A stretch of 64,000 nucleotides of DNA from contig NC_015732.1 of the NCBI RefSeq assembly GCF_000219725.1, positions 992,001 to 1,056,000 on the forward strand. The letters run 5' to 3'. The notes below the pieces were generated by a model. The model saw nothing but the letters and a program-made list of their open reading frames with translations, was not told the DNA's origin and searched no databases. Source of the DNA: Gracilinema caldarium DSM 7334 (GTDB lineage: Bacteria > Spirochaetota > Spirochaetia > Treponematales > Breznakiellaceae). This document shows, piece after piece, positions 16,417 to 26,383 of this stretch. Every line of letters begins with the position of its first letter. Position 1 is the first letter of the stretch. Position numbers and translations under genes: made by a program.

Positions 16417-17466
16417 ATGAAACGTGTAATTGTTGCTGCTATCGCAACCCTCGCTGTGTTTTCCATGGCTTTTGTGTCCTGTACACAGAAGAAACCCGCT
16501 GCAGCTGCTGCTCCTGCTTTCCGGATTGGATTAGTAACTGATATCGGTGGTATTGATGACAAGTCCTTTAATCAGGGTACCTGGGAAGGCATTGTTCGTT
16601 TTGCAAAAGAAGTTGGTCTGAAAGAGGGGGATTATAAATATCTCCAGTCCGCTGCTGAAGCTGATTATATTCCTAATCTCTCTACCTTTTCCGACGAAAA
16701 ACTTGATTTGATTGCTGCACCTGGCTTTCTTTTTGAAAAGTCTATTAGTGAAGTTGCAGACAAATATCCCAACAATAAGTACCTTATCATTGACTCTGTA
16801 GTTGCTAAACCCAATGTAGTGTCCGCAGTGTTTGCAGAACATGAAGGTTCTTTCCTGGTTGGTGTTGCTGCAGGGCTCAAAGCCAAGGCTGATGGTAAAA
16901 AAATAGTCGGCTTCCTTGGTGGTATGCAGTTCCCCCTTATCGAAAAATTCCAGGCTGGTTTTGAACAGGGTGTTAAGGCCGTCTACCCTGAATGCAAAAT
17001 TCTTGTTGACTATGCCGGAGACTTTAGTGCACCCGATAAGGGTCAGGCTATTGCCCAGAAGCAGTTCAATGCTGGCGCTTATATCATTTTCCATGCCGCG
17101 GGTGGTACCGGCAATGGTATGATTAAGGAAGCCAAAGAACGGACCGCCAAGGGCGATGTCCGTTGGGCTATTGGTGTCGATAAGGATCAGTATACTGACG
17201 GTATTTATGACGAAGCCAACAAGAAGTCTGCTGTTCTGACCTCCATGATGAAGCGGGTTGATGTTGCTGCCCATGATGTAGCCAAGATGACTATGGAAGG
17301 CAAATTCCCCGGTGGTCAGACCCTCGTATTCTCTGTAGCTAATAAGGGTGTTGGTATCCCTGAAAACAACCAAAACCTCTCTGACGATATTGTCGCCAAA
17401 GTAAAAGAATTTGAAGCTAAGATCGCCTCCGGCGAGCTTAAGGTTTCAGAAACTCCTGCGAAGTAA
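16417..17466 (+). CDS. pnrA: BMP-family substrate-binding lipoprotein (PnrA/TmpC type)
   Basis: 349 residues. A lipoprotein signal (MKRVIVAAIATLAVF, then FVSC) gives a lipid anchor at Cys ~21. The mature part is a periplasmic-binding-like fold of the basic membrane protein family: GIDDKSFNQGTWEG near the start, a GFLGGMQFPLIEKFQAGF hinge segment and YIIFHAAGGTGNG later. The Treponema pallidum member binds purine nucleosides (established). It is the first gene of the transporter operon, and a strong hairpin after it (17487-17533) may give it a higher transcript level than the ATPase and permeases. Confidence 0.92.
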   Translation: MKRVIVAAIATLAVFSMAFVSCTQKKPAAAAAPAFRIGLVTDIGGIDDKSFNQGTWEGIVRFAKEVGLKEGDYKYLQSAAEADYIPNLSTFSDEKLDLIAAPGFLFEKSISEVADKYPNNKYLIIDSVVAKPNVVSAVFAEHEGSFLVGVAAGLKAKADGKKIVGFLGGMQFPLIEKFQAGFEQGVKAVYPECKILVDYAGDFSAPDKGQAIAQKQFNAGAYIIFHAAGGTGNGMIKEAKERTAKGDVRWAIGVDKDQYTDGIYDEANKKSAVLTSMMKRVDVAAHDVAKMTMEGKFPGGQTLVFSVANKGVGIPENNQNLSDDIVAKVKEFEAKIASGELKVSETPAK

Positions 17467-17486
17467 TATTTCACGTCTATGATTTG

Positions 17487-17533
17487 AACGGGGTGTTCTG
17501 GGTTGTTCGTTTTTCCGGGACACCCCGTTTTAT
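17487..17533 (+). terminator. Terminator-like hairpin after pnrA
   Basis: AACGGGGTGT (17487-17496) pairs with ACACCCCGTT (17520-17529) and is followed by T-rich sequence. Such an intra-operon hairpin would favour expression of the binding protein over the transporter subunits. Confidence 0.75.
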
Positions 17534-17608
17534 TCTTATGGCCCACAGAGTAGTGCATGAATGTGGTGGGCCTTATTCCTTTCAAACTGGTAATATAAGG
17601 GGAAGTCG

Positions 17609-19129
17609 ATGGCATATATCATCGAGATGCTTAATATTGTAAAAACCTTCCCGGGTATTCGCGCAAATGATGATGTTACCCTTCAGGTAGAAGAAGGGTC
17701 CATTCATGCACTGTTAGGTGAAAATGGTGCGGGCAAATCCACCCTGATGAGTATTTTATTTGGTCTTTATCAACCTGATTCTGGGGTTATCAGGGTCCAT
17801 GGAAAAGAGGTGAAAATAACCGATCCTAATGTGGCTAATGATTTAGGGATTGGTATGGTGCATCAGCATTTTAAGCTGGTCCATAATTTTACGGTCGCAG
17901 AGAATATAGTGCTGGGCCTGGAACCAAGAAAGGGCCCGCTTATCAATATTGCAAGTGCCGAAAAGCGAGTAGCTGAAATCTCGAAACGCTATGGACTCGA
18001 AGTAGATCCAAAAGCGAAAATAGAAGATATCACCGTGGGTATGCAACAGCGGGTAGAAATTCTTAAAATGCTGTACCGGAATGCGGATATTCTTATTTTT
18101 GATGAGCCTACCGCAGTCCTCACACCGCAGGAAATTAATGAACTTATGGAAATAATGCGTCGTCTTACTGCAGAAGGGAAGACTGTCCTCTTAATTACCC
18201 ATAAGCTTAAGGAAATAAAAGCAGTCGCAGACGTTTGTACCGTGCTTCGCCGAGGGCGCCTCGTGGGTACCGTGCCTGTTAAGGATGCCTCAGAAGCTCA
18301 ATTGGCAGAAATGATGGTTGGCCGGGCTGTCAATTTCTCGGTTAATAAAAAGCCCGCGATCCCTGGCGAGGTTTTGCTTGAGGTTCAAGACCTAAAGGTA
18401 AAGAATTCCAAGGGGCTTCTTGGCGTAAAAGGTGTTTCTCTTAAGGTTCGCCGGGGTGAAATTCTCGGTCTTTGTGGTATAGATGGCAACGGACAAACCG
18501 AACTGGTCTATGCGCTCACCGGCCTCGCCCCTGTCGAAGGGGGAAAGATCCTTTTAAACGGCAAAGATATAACCCACCTGCCGGTAAAGGAACGGCTCGA
18601 AGCCGGCCTTGGCCATATACCGGAGGACCGGCACCGGCATGGGCTGGTGCTCGACTTCCGTCTGGACGAAAACCTGGTGGTCCACAACTTCCAGAGGCGC
18701 CCCTTCTCTAAGCTTGGGGTCCTCGATTATACCTCGATCCGTGCTAATGCGGAGCGGCTTATTAAGGAATTCGATGTTCGTTCCGGTGAAGGCCCTGCTA
18801 CACCTTCCCGCAGTCTTTCTGGCGGTAACCAGCAGAAAGCTATTGTTGCCCGGGAAATCGACCGGTCACCAGAGGTACTCATTGTAGCCCAACCAACCCG
18901 GGGGCTAGATGTGGGAGCTATCGAGTATATCCATCAGCGTATTGTAGAAGAGCGGGATAAGGGTAAAGCAATTCTACTCGTTTCTCTGGAATTGGATGAA
19001 ATATTGGACCTTTCAGATCGTATTGCCGTAATATTTAATGGCGAAATTGTTGCTGAGGTGGATGCAGCCAAAACAAATGAAAACGAACTCGGGCTCTATA
19101 TGGCTGGCTCGATGAGAAAGGCGGTGTAA
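17609..19129 (+). CDS. Nucleoside ABC transporter ATP-binding protein (two ABC domains)
   Basis: 506 residues with two ABC modules. The first has Walker A GENGAGKST, a VGMQQRVEIL signature and Walker B ILIFDEPTAVL. The second has a degenerate Walker A (GIDGNGQTEL), signature LSGGNQQKAIVARE and EVLIVAQPTRGLD. This duplicated layout is that of the sugar/nucleoside importer ATPases (RbsA/YufO type). It lies in an operon with a BMP lipoprotein and two permeases, matching the PnrABCDE purine nucleoside transporter. The next gene begins 2 bases after its stop. Confidence 0.92.
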   Translation: MAYIIEMLNIVKTFPGIRANDDVTLQVEEGSIHALLGENGAGKSTLMSILFGLYQPDSGVIRVHGKEVKITDPNVANDLGIGMVHQHFKLVHNFTVAENIVLGLEPRKGPLINIASAEKRVAEISKRYGLEVDPKAKIEDITVGMQQRVEILKMLYRNADILIFDEPTAVLTPQEINELMEIMRRLTAEGKTVLLITHKLKEIKAVADVCTVLRRGRLVGTVPVKDASEAQLAEMMVGRAVNFSVNKKPAIPGEVLLEVQDLKVKNSKGLLGVKGVSLKVRRGEILGLCGIDGNGQTELVYALTGLAPVEGGKILLNGKDITHLPVKERLEAGLGHIPEDRHRHGLVLDFRLDENLVVHNFQRRPFSKLGVLDYTSIRANAERLIKEFDVRSGEGPATPSRSLSGGNQQKAIVAREIDRSPEVLIVAQPTRGLDVGAIEYIHQRIVEERDKGKAILLVSLELDEILDLSDRIAVIFNGEIVAEVDAAKTNENELGLYMAGSMRKAV

Positions 19130-19131
19130 CC

Positions 19132-20241
19132 GTGAAAAGCAGTAAACGGCTTCAACTTATTGTACCGCTCATTGCGGTTTTGCTCGGCTTTGTGCTTGGC
19201 GCTATTGTTATTACAATTACCGGTAAATCCCCTGGGGGTATGTTTCTTGCCATGGGGCGTACTCTTACCGGTATTGATTTTAGCGGTCGAACTGGTATCA
19301 ATTTACGGTATGTGGGTGAGTTTATTTTACAAGCTCTCCCCATCACCCTTACAGGTCTTGCAGTTGCCTTTGCCTTCAGGACCGGGCTCTTTAACATCGG
19401 TGCCGAAGGCCAATTAATGGTGGGTTCTTTAGCTGCGGTCGCAGTAGCCCTCATGGTTAAGGCTCCGCCGGTTATTCATCCTATCATCGGTATTTTTGCT
19501 GCCATGGCTGCAGGAGCCCTCTGGGCATCAATCCCAGGACTTCTGAAGGCTCGCTTTAATGTCCACGAAGTCGTTGTGTCCATTATGATGAACTATACGG
19601 CCCTGCACTTTGTAAACTGGAGCCTTCTGCAGTTTGGTTCTGTCGACCGGGTTAAAACCCCCGAATTTCCACCATCTGCTACATTAAAAAGTGAATTTCT
19701 GGCCAATCTGACCAACGGGTCCCGGCTTAATTGGGGTATCATTCCGGTTATTCTTGCGGTAATTATTTTCTGGTTTGTCGTAGAAAAGACTACCTTTGGC
19801 TACCGGCTCAGGGCAGTCGGTTTTAATAAGGATGCGGCCCGCTATGCCGGTATGAAGGTAGAGCAGAATATCGTCCTTTCCATGATGATATCCGGGGCTT
19901 TTGCGGGACTGGCTGGGGCAGTCATTACCCTGGGGACCTTTAATTTCGGGCGGGTTCTGCCATCCTTTGAAGGCTATGGCATGGACGGAATCGCTGTTGC
20001 CCTGGTTGGCGGTAATCATGCGCTCGGTGTATTCCTTTCGGGACTCCTCTTTGGTATGCTTAAGGCTGCTCAGCCCCTCATGCAATCCCAGGGTATTCCC
20101 CGGGAAATTGCTTCCATTATTCAGGCATCTATCGTTCTCTTTGTAGCTATGAAACTAGGAATTGAGGCCGCTTTGGAATTCTTTACCCGAAAAAATGGAA
20201 ACTCTCGTATCGTATCTCGAAAAATGGGAGGCAAGAAATGA
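19132..20241 (+). CDS. Nucleoside ABC transporter permease
   Basis: 369 residues, a BPD_transp_2 family permease with about 8-10 membrane segments. The GTG start at 19132 follows immediately after the ATPase gene stop. The FRTGLFNIGAEGQL segment is the family signature, and VAVALVGGNHALGV marks the ATPase-contact region. It is partner to the second permease, whose start overlaps its stop by 4 bases. Confidence 0.92.
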   Translation: MKSSKRLQLIVPLIAVLLGFVLGAIVITITGKSPGGMFLAMGRTLTGIDFSGRTGINLRYVGEFILQALPITLTGLAVAFAFRTGLFNIGAEGQLMVGSLAAVAVALMVKAPPVIHPIIGIFAAMAAGALWASIPGLLKARFNVHEVVVSIMMNYTALHFVNWSLLQFGSVDRVKTPEFPPSATLKSEFLANLTNGSRLNWGIIPVILAVIIFWFVVEKTTFGYRLRAVGFNKDAARYAGMKVEQNIVLSMMISGAFAGLAGAVITLGTFNFGRVLPSFEGYGMDGIAVALVGGNHALGVFLSGLLFGMLKAAQPLMQSQGIPREIASIIQASIVLFVAMKLGIEAALEFFTRKNGNSRIVSRKMGGKK

Positions 20242-21188
20242 ATCTCCTCATTAATATGTTCCCTATTGCATTGATGTTTGCTGCCCCCATTGTTATTGCA
20301 GCCCTGGGTGGGCTTTTTAGCGAACGTTCCGGTATTGTCAACGTAGCTCTGGAAGGCATTATGATGGTAGGCGGTTTTGCAGCTGCCACGGTGACGGTTA
20401 TGCTGGAACCGATACTGCCTGGCTGGGCTCCATGGATTGGAATGCTGGTTGGACTCCTGTCGGGGATGGTTTTTTCCTTGCTCCACGCCCTTGCTTCAGT
20501 TAACTTTAAGGCAGATCAGGTCGTTTCCGGTACGGCCTTAAATATTCTGGCAGGGGGCCTTACGGTATATCTGGCCCAAATTATTTTCCGTCAACAACGC
20601 ACCAAGGCCTTTACCACTGGTCTTGCTAAAATCACCATTCCTGGGCTCAAGGATATTCCCATACTGGGACCCACCCTCTTTGACCATGTTTATCCCACTT
20701 TTTATGTTGCCCTGTTACTGGTGGTGCTTACCTGGTTTATCGTGTATAAAACTCCCTTTGGACTGCGCCTTCGGGCTTGTGGTGAACATCCTCAGGCGGC
20801 GGCATCTATGGGTATTAACGTCTATAGGATGCGATATCTCGGTGTTATGGCTTCGGGCGTCCTTGCGGGTCTTGCAGGGGGTGTTATGGTACTAACCCAG
20901 GATATTCAGTATACCCTGACATCCATCCATGGTACGGGCTTTATCGCTCTCGGCTCTTTAATATTTGGAAAGTGGAGCCCCTGGGGAGTCCTCGGTGCAG
21001 GCCTCTTCTTCGGTTTTTCCCAGGCCCTGTCCTATTATGCCAAGGACATTCCCTTTATGGCCACCCTTCCCCAGGAGTTCTTTTACCTCTTCCCCTATGT
21101 GCTTACCATCATCGCCCTGATTCTCTTCTCAGGCAAAGCCGTCGGCCCCAAAGCGGCCGGCGAAATCTACGACCCGGGAAAACGGTAA
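20238..21188 (+). CDS. Nucleoside ABC transporter permease
   Basis: 316 residues, the second BPD_transp_2 permease. The ATG overlaps the previous stop (ATGA), so it is translationally coupled. Signature segments are FSERSGIVNVALEGIMMVGG and the GTGFIALGSLIFGKWSPWG loop. It forms the heterodimeric channel of the nucleoside importer with the preceding protein. A clear terminator follows at 21205, ending the operon. Confidence 0.92.
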   Translation: MNLLINMFPIALMFAAPIVIAALGGLFSERSGIVNVALEGIMMVGGFAAATVTVMLEPILPGWAPWIGMLVGLLSGMVFSLLHALASVNFKADQVVSGTALNILAGGLTVYLAQIIFRQQRTKAFTTGLAKITIPGLKDIPILGPTLFDHVYPTFYVALLLVVLTWFIVYKTPFGLRLRACGEHPQAAASMGINVYRMRYLGVMASGVLAGLAGGVMVLTQDIQYTLTSIHGTGFIALGSLIFGKWSPWGVLGAGLFFGFSQALSYYAKDIPFMATLPQEFFYLFPYVLTIIALILFSGKAVGPKAAGEIYDPGKR

Positions 21189-21204
21189 TAGATCAAAAGA
21201 TTTT

Positions 21205-21236
21205 GTGGCTGACTGTCAATTCAGTCAGCCATTTAT
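21205..21236 (+). terminator. Rho-independent terminator of the pnr operon
   Basis: Perfect 9-base stem GGCTGACTG (21207-21215) with CAGTCAGCC (21222-21230), then atttat. Confidence 0.8.
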
Positions 21237-21291
21237 ATTCTATTTCCAGGTCTCTTGACGAGCCTCGAACTGTCCCCTACTATGGTTCATC

Positions 21292-23079
21292 ATGGATGCT
21301 AATGAACTGAGATCGAAATATATCGAATTTTTTAAATCTAAGGGTCATGCCCAGATTCAGGGAAAGTCCCTGATTCCTGACAACGACCCTACGGTTCTGT
21401 TTACCACTGCGGGAATGCACCCTTTGGTGCCCTATTTGTTAGGAGAGCCCCACCCCGCAGGAACCAGACTGACGGACTATCAAAAGTGTATACGCACTGG
21501 CGATATTGATGCGGTAGGCGACCCCAGCCACCTTACCTGTTTTGAAATGTTGGGCAACTGGTCCCTGGGTGATTACTTTAAGGAAGGGGCCATCACCATG
21601 AGTTTCGAGTTTCTGACGGACCCGAAATGGCTTGGCATTCCCATAGAAAAAATCGGGGTTACCGTTTTCGCCGGTGAAGAGGGTATTCCCCGGGATGATG
21701 AATCGGCGGCTATTTGGAAGCGTCTTGGTATTCCTGAAGAGCGGATCCGTTTCCTTCCCCGGGAAGATAACTGGTGGGGCCCAGCGGGTACTACCGGCCC
21801 CTGCGGCCCCGATACAGAAATGTTTATTGATACGGGACGTCCATCCTGCGGACCTGACTGCGGTCCTGGCTGTAAATGCGGCAAGTGGCTCGAGATTTGG
21901 AACGATGTGTTCATGCAGTACAATAAAACCGCAGAGGGCACCTATGAGCCCCTGGCCCGGAAGTGTGTTGACACTGGTATGGGTATTGAACGCACCGTAA
22001 CCATTCTGAACGGTAAAAAATCTGTATATGATACGGAGATCTTTGCTCCCCTTATTGCGGCGGTGGAAAGCATTTCAGGTTATACCTATGGCAGTGATAC
22101 AGAAAAGGACAAATCGGTCCGCATTATCTGCGATCATGGCAGGGCGGCGACCTTTATTCTTGGTGACCCCAAGGCTGTAAGCCCCTCCAATGTGGGGGCG
22201 GGGTATGTACTGCGCAGACTGATCCGCCGCGCGGTTCGCCATGGACGTAAACTGGGTATCGACAGGCTGTTCCTGACTGAAATTGCGGAAGCGGTGGTAG
22301 AAAAATTCGCCGCCCCCTATCCTGAATTGGCGGAAAATCGCAATCGCATTATGGAAGAACTCCAGCAGGAAGAGCAGAAGTTCCTGGAGACTCTGCAGAA
22401 GGGTGAACATGAGTTCGAAAAATTGCTTCCCAATCTGCTCAAGGATCCCCGGAAAATCATCTCCGGCCGTCTTGCTTTTAAGCTCTATGATACCTATGGG
22501 TTCCCCATAGAGCTCACCGAGGAACTGGCCGCCGAACATGGTATGACCATTAACCGGGAAGAATTTGATGAAGCCTTTAAAAAACATCAGGAGCTATCCC
22601 GAGCTGGAAGCGAGCAGGTCTTTAAGGGCGGCCTTGCAGATCACGGCGAACAGGCTATTAAGTACCACACCGCAACCCATCTCTTGCACAAGGCCCTCAG
22701 AATGGTGCTGGGGGAACATGTGGCTCAGAAGGGTTCAAATATTACCGCTGAACGGATGCGGTTTGACTTTTCCCACCCTGCACCAATGACGGCTGAGGAG
22801 ATTGCCCGGGTAGAAGCTATCGTAAATGAACAGATTCAACGGGATCTACCGGTAACCATGGAAATTATGTCATTAGAAGATGCAAAAGCCTCAGGAGCGA
22901 TCGCCTTATTTGGTGAAAAATATGAAGCTCAAGTTAAGGTTTATACCATTGGTGATTTTTCAAAAGAGGTATGCGGCGGTCCTCATGTGGATCGGACCGG
23001 CAAACTGGGTAGGTTTAAAATCCAGAAGGAACAATCCTCCTCTGCTGGAGTACGTCGTATTCGGGCTGTATTGGAGTAA
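21292..23079 (+). CDS. alaS: Alanine-tRNA ligase (compact form)
   Basis: 595 residues, class II aminoacyl-tRNA synthetase. The N-terminus has HAQIQGKSLIPDNDPTVLFT and motif 3-type GMGIERTVTIL; the editing domain has the HxxxH metal site (HTATHLLHK, about residue 460) and the later Cys-His pair (VCGGPHVDRTG). Typical bacterial AlaS has ~870 residues; this one stops after the editing domain and lacks the C-terminal DHH/C-Ala region. From memory Borrelia AlaS is similarly short, so this is taken as the natural length rather than a truncation. Confidence 0.95.
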   Translation: MDANELRSKYIEFFKSKGHAQIQGKSLIPDNDPTVLFTTAGMHPLVPYLLGEPHPAGTRLTDYQKCIRTGDIDAVGDPSHLTCFEMLGNWSLGDYFKEGAITMSFEFLTDPKWLGIPIEKIGVTVFAGEEGIPRDDESAAIWKRLGIPEERIRFLPREDNWWGPAGTTGPCGPDTEMFIDTGRPSCGPDCGPGCKCGKWLEIWNDVFMQYNKTAEGTYEPLARKCVDTGMGIERTVTILNGKKSVYDTEIFAPLIAAVESISGYTYGSDTEKDKSVRIICDHGRAATFILGDPKAVSPSNVGAGYVLRRLIRRAVRHGRKLGIDRLFLTEIAEAVVEKFAAPYPELAENRNRIMEELQQEEQKFLETLQKGEHEFEKLLPNLLKDPRKIISGRLAFKLYDTYGFPIELTEELAAEHGMTINREEFDEAFKKHQELSRAGSEQVFKGGLADHGEQAIKYHTATHLLHKALRMVLGEHVAQKGSNITAERMRFDFSHPAPMTAEEIARVEAIVNEQIQRDLPVTMEIMSLEDAKASGAIALFGEKYEAQVKVYTIGDFSKEVCGGPHVDRTGKLGRFKIQKEQSSSAGVRRIRAVLE

Positions 23080-23138
23080 GTCTATTGTAACCAAATTGAA
23101 GCACCTATTATTTTATAGAATAGAAAAGAAGGAACCAT

Positions 23139-24185
23139 ATGAAACGCAACCTACTACTAACATTATTTGTCTGTGCTGTGACGGTCCTCATACATGCTCA
23201 GACTGATTTACAGCCCGTAGCTCTTGTAAAATTAACTAAAACTGAACCTATTACAGTTAAGCAATTAAAAGCTGAGGTTCAGAAAATTGAATCACAGACG
23301 GGGAAGTCCCTGACAGTTGATGAGCGGAAACAGGTGCTGGATATTATGATTAATGAACGGCTTGCTTTGCAGGCCGCAGAACGGGACAAAATATCCGTAA
23401 CTGATGCCGAAATTAATCAGCAGTTACAACAAGTTCGATCAACTATGGCTCAAAATATTGGAAGACAACCTACGGATACCGAATTTGAAACTGCTATTAA
23501 ACAACAGACTGGAATGGATCTAGCTTCTTATAAAGAACAAATGAAACGGCTTGCAACAGTACAAAAATATCTTATGACTAAAAAGCAAGATATTATTCAA
23601 TCAATACAGAAACCTACTGAATCAGAAATAAAAAACTTCTATGAACTAAACAAAGCAAAACTTGTCCGGCCTGATACAGTTCGTTTTTCCATGATTTTTA
23701 TTCCCTATGGAAGTGATGCAACTGCTAAGGCTAAAGCTAAGGAATTAGCAGAAAAACTAATCAAAGATATTGGTACAAATCCATCCAAATTTGATGAGGC
23801 TGTGCTTCGGGGACAGTCAAGTACTGCTGGCTACCAAGCTGGCGATGGTGGGTATTTACCAAAAACTCCTGAGGCGCAGAATATTGTCGGTAAAGAATTT
23901 ATTAATATTGCCTTTTCATTGAAACAAGGTGAAGTATCACGACTTATTGAGAATACAAAGGGTTATCAAATTATAAAAATTACCGAAACTTACAGTCAGA
24001 AAACACTTGAGTTGGATGATATCTACCAATTGGGAAGCAAGGTATCTGTTCATGATTATATCGGTAATGTACTATATCAGCAAACTCAGCAAGCTGCTTT
24101 CGATCGGGCTAGTAAAGAGCTAGTTGATGAGTTGCGCGCTGGTGGTAAGTCATTTCAGGTTTTCGATAAGCTTATTGCATACTAA
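23139..24185 (+). CDS. SurA-like peptidyl-prolyl isomerase/chaperone (parvulin domain)
   Basis: 348 residues with a cleavable signal peptide (MKRNLLLTLFVCAVTVLIHA). A SurA-like N-terminal helical domain (about residues 40-150, VDERKQVLDIMINERLALQ) is followed by a rotamase domain (about 185-290, with RFSMIFI, GYQAGDGGYLPK and AFSLKQGEVSRLIENTKGYQ). It acts in the periplasm on outer-membrane proteins. It heads a tight operon: nusB begins 2 bases after its stop. A gaaggaac site precedes the start. Confidence 0.85.
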   Translation: MKRNLLLTLFVCAVTVLIHAQTDLQPVALVKLTKTEPITVKQLKAEVQKIESQTGKSLTVDERKQVLDIMINERLALQAAERDKISVTDAEINQQLQQVRSTMAQNIGRQPTDTEFETAIKQQTGMDLASYKEQMKRLATVQKYLMTKKQDIIQSIQKPTESEIKNFYELNKAKLVRPDTVRFSMIFIPYGSDATAKAKAKELAEKLIKDIGTNPSKFDEAVLRGQSSTAGYQAGDGGYLPKTPEAQNIVGKEFINIAFSLKQGEVSRLIENTKGYQIIKITETYSQKTLELDDIYQLGSKVSVHDYIGNVLYQQTQQAAFDRASKELVDELRAGGKSFQVFDKLIAY

Positions 24186-24187
24186 CT

Positions 24188-24619
24188 ATGGCATCGAGAC
24201 GTAAAGCACGAATATTGGCTTTTCAGGCCCTCTTTTCTTGGGAAACCTCAAAGGCTAGCATTCAAGACCTGGTGAGTTTTTCCTGGCTGGACAGCGAGAA
24301 ACGAGACGCCATCGATGAAGGCACTGCAACTTTTGCCCGGCTGCTGATCGCTGGTACCATAGAGAATATAGAAACGGTAGATAGACTCATTAAAGGACAT
24401 CTTAAAAATTGGAATTTTGACCGGCTTAATAGGGTTGATTTAGCAATTATGCGGATGAGTGTTTACTCTCTGAAGTATCAGAAGGATGTTCCTCCATCTA
24501 TAGTTATTGATGAAGCCATTGATATTGCAAAAGAGTATGGCACCGATGATTCCTTCCGGTTTATCAATGGTGTCTTAGACGCAATTAAAAAAGACCTTCA
24601 GGGCGGATCGGGGCAATGA
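24188..24619 (+). CDS. nusB: Transcription antitermination protein NusB
   Basis: 143 residues, normal length. The N-terminal SRRKARILAFQALFSWE segment and the C-terminal helices (NRVDLAIMRMSVYSL, then PPSIVIDEAIDIAKEYGTDD, then FINGVLDAI) match the NusB RNA-binding helical bundle. It acts with NusE/S10 at boxA of rRNA operons. The last 4 bases overlap the start of the next gene (ATGA). Confidence 0.95.
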   Translation: MASRRKARILAFQALFSWETSKASIQDLVSFSWLDSEKRDAIDEGTATFARLLIAGTIENIETVDRLIKGHLKNWNFDRLNRVDLAIMRMSVYSLKYQKDVPPSIVIDEAIDIAKEYGTDDSFRFINGVLDAIKKDLQGGSGQ

Positions 24620-26235
24620 ACTGGCAGAACCGTTCTATTGTTCGGTTCATACTCCTTTTGGGCAGTCTGATCATGGTGGCTGCCCTTCTGACCCTTTTTC
24701 TTAGACATCGCTCATCTCCTGTTCGGCGCCCATCTCTTTCAACCATAGATGAGGCAATCCGGACCTGGGCTGGCTTGGATGAACCGCAGTCGATTTTACA
24801 AGACTTATCTGAATTATTAGGTTCTACCGACAATTCTGGAATAGCCCTTTCTCTTCTCAAACGCTATCGGATATTAACGCTGAAAGCTCAATCGAGGGCC
24901 CAGCATAATAATCTCTTAAATGTTTATGTTGATCGGTCCAGGATCTTGTATCAGAAATTCCCTGAACGAACAGAATTACTCGTCTTTTTTTTAGACAGTC
25001 TGAACCAAGTTCTCAGGCCTTTTTCCGAGATGGAATTAGACAGCCTCAGGCATATCAGTATGGAATCTATTTCTGAACAAAATCGGGCACTTCTCATGCT
25101 GGTTATTCATAAAGCCCGTATGGATACCCCTGAGAACTGTATGGAATTACCCTATGGGACCATATTGCTTCATGAGCTTGCCCATAGTGATGGATCTACA
25201 GGCAGTGTATTTGCAATTAATGAAATCCTTGTGCTGGCTTTGACGGGCAATATACAAGCTGCTCTAGGAAGAGGGAAACAACTTCAGTCTCAAAGTAGTA
25301 TTGCGGAGGAGCTTGTTGCAAACCTTGTATTTGATTTTGGCTCCCCTGAAGAAGCGGCTCGTCGCTTTCATGAATTATATAACCGTGAAAAAAAACAACG
25401 GTTTGCGCTGCATGAAGCCGATGCCCTCCTTAAGGATGGTAAGCCCTTGTTAGCCAGGACCATATGGCTAGATCTGTTGCAGGAATTGTCGGGTAAAAAC
25501 CTGGAGCTCGCCCTGTATAACCTTGGTTCCCTGGCAACGAATCCTGCAGAGCGGCAGTTGTTTTTTCGTAAGCTCCTCGATATGCAAACATCCCATGAGT
25601 ATGCATTGATCAACTATAGCAGGTTGTTATACCCGGAAGCTATGGATGTTTATTTAACTCAATCTCCACTCTACACGAAAAGTTCACTCATTCAGCTTGA
25701 GAAGGTGAAACATGACCTCCTAGGAACATCAGTATATAAGACGGGTGCTTTATGGCTACTTCTCAATCACTTTCCTGTGGATGATCGTATATATCATTGG
25801 GCAGCCTGGTATTTCTTTCGAATTGGAAACTATCAAGAATTAGAGAAGCTTCTGTCTATGGCCCAAGAAAACAACATTGAGTATCCATCTCTCTTGCTCT
25901 ATAGGGCTTTTCTGGCCATGGAACAGGGAAATCTTTCTGAGGCAGAACAACTCCTCGCTTCGTATCATGGTGAAGCTTGGTATACTCCAGCCAATCTGGC
26001 AAAGATATATGAAAAAACCTACAGAATTCCCAAAGCTATTGAGTATTATCAGCTAGCGGCTTCTTTTGTGCATAATCCGGTGATTGCATCCAGACTCTAT
26101 GAACAGGTTGGACATTGTTATCGTAAACTGGATAAAGCATCCGATGCCCGCCGCAGTTATGAATATGCGCTGCAGCTGAATCCTGATAACATTACAGCCG
26201 CTTTTGCCCTTCAGCAGTTTGATCTTTATCGATAA
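24616..26235 (+). CDS. Membrane-anchored tetratricopeptide-repeat protein
   Basis: 539 residues. One N-terminal membrane segment (about residues 10-30) anchors a long helical-repeat protein. TPR motifs are clear near the C-terminus (AKIYEKTYRIPKAIEYYQLA, then GHCYRKLDKASDARRSYEYA, then LQLNPDNITAAF). Most of the chain probably lies in the periplasm. It is coupled to nusB by a 4-base overlap. A partner is not suggested by sequence; with the upstream parvulin gene a cell-envelope assembly role is possible (inference). Confidence 0.7.
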   Translation: MNWQNRSIVRFILLLGSLIMVAALLTLFLRHRSSPVRRPSLSTIDEAIRTWAGLDEPQSILQDLSELLGSTDNSGIALSLLKRYRILTLKAQSRAQHNNLLNVYVDRSRILYQKFPERTELLVFFLDSLNQVLRPFSEMELDSLRHISMESISEQNRALLMLVIHKARMDTPENCMELPYGTILLHELAHSDGSTGSVFAINEILVLALTGNIQAALGRGKQLQSQSSIAEELVANLVFDFGSPEEAARRFHELYNREKKQRFALHEADALLKDGKPLLARTIWLDLLQELSGKNLELALYNLGSLATNPAERQLFFRKLLDMQTSHEYALINYSRLLYPEAMDVYLTQSPLYTKSSLIQLEKVKHDLLGTSVYKTGALWLLLNHFPVDDRIYHWAAWYFFRIGNYQELEKLLSMAQENNIEYPSLLLYRAFLAMEQGNLSEAEQLLASYHGEAWYTPANLAKIYEKTYRIPKAIEYYQLAASFVHNPVIASRLYEQVGHCYRKLDKASDARRSYEYALQLNPDNITAAFALQQFDLYR

Positions 26236-26294
26236 AGTCTATAGGTTCACCTTTCTTATAGAAACCACTGCCTTAAAATGCCTTAAAAGGCCGA

Positions 26295-26333
26295 TAAAAA
26301 AAGGCTGTCTTGGATCTCCTTCCAAAACAGCCT
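26295..26333 (-). terminator. Terminator of groS, convergent with the TPR operon
   Basis: On the minus strand the stem GGCTGT.TTGGA with TCCAA.ACAGCC (26303-26333) is followed by T7. A second hairpin (GGCTGCCC...CAGCC, from 26340) can serve the + strand. Confidence 0.75.
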
Positions 26334-26383
26334 CCTTAAGGCTGCCCTTCTGGACAGCCCCTTTTCTCATCAATCTAAAAGTC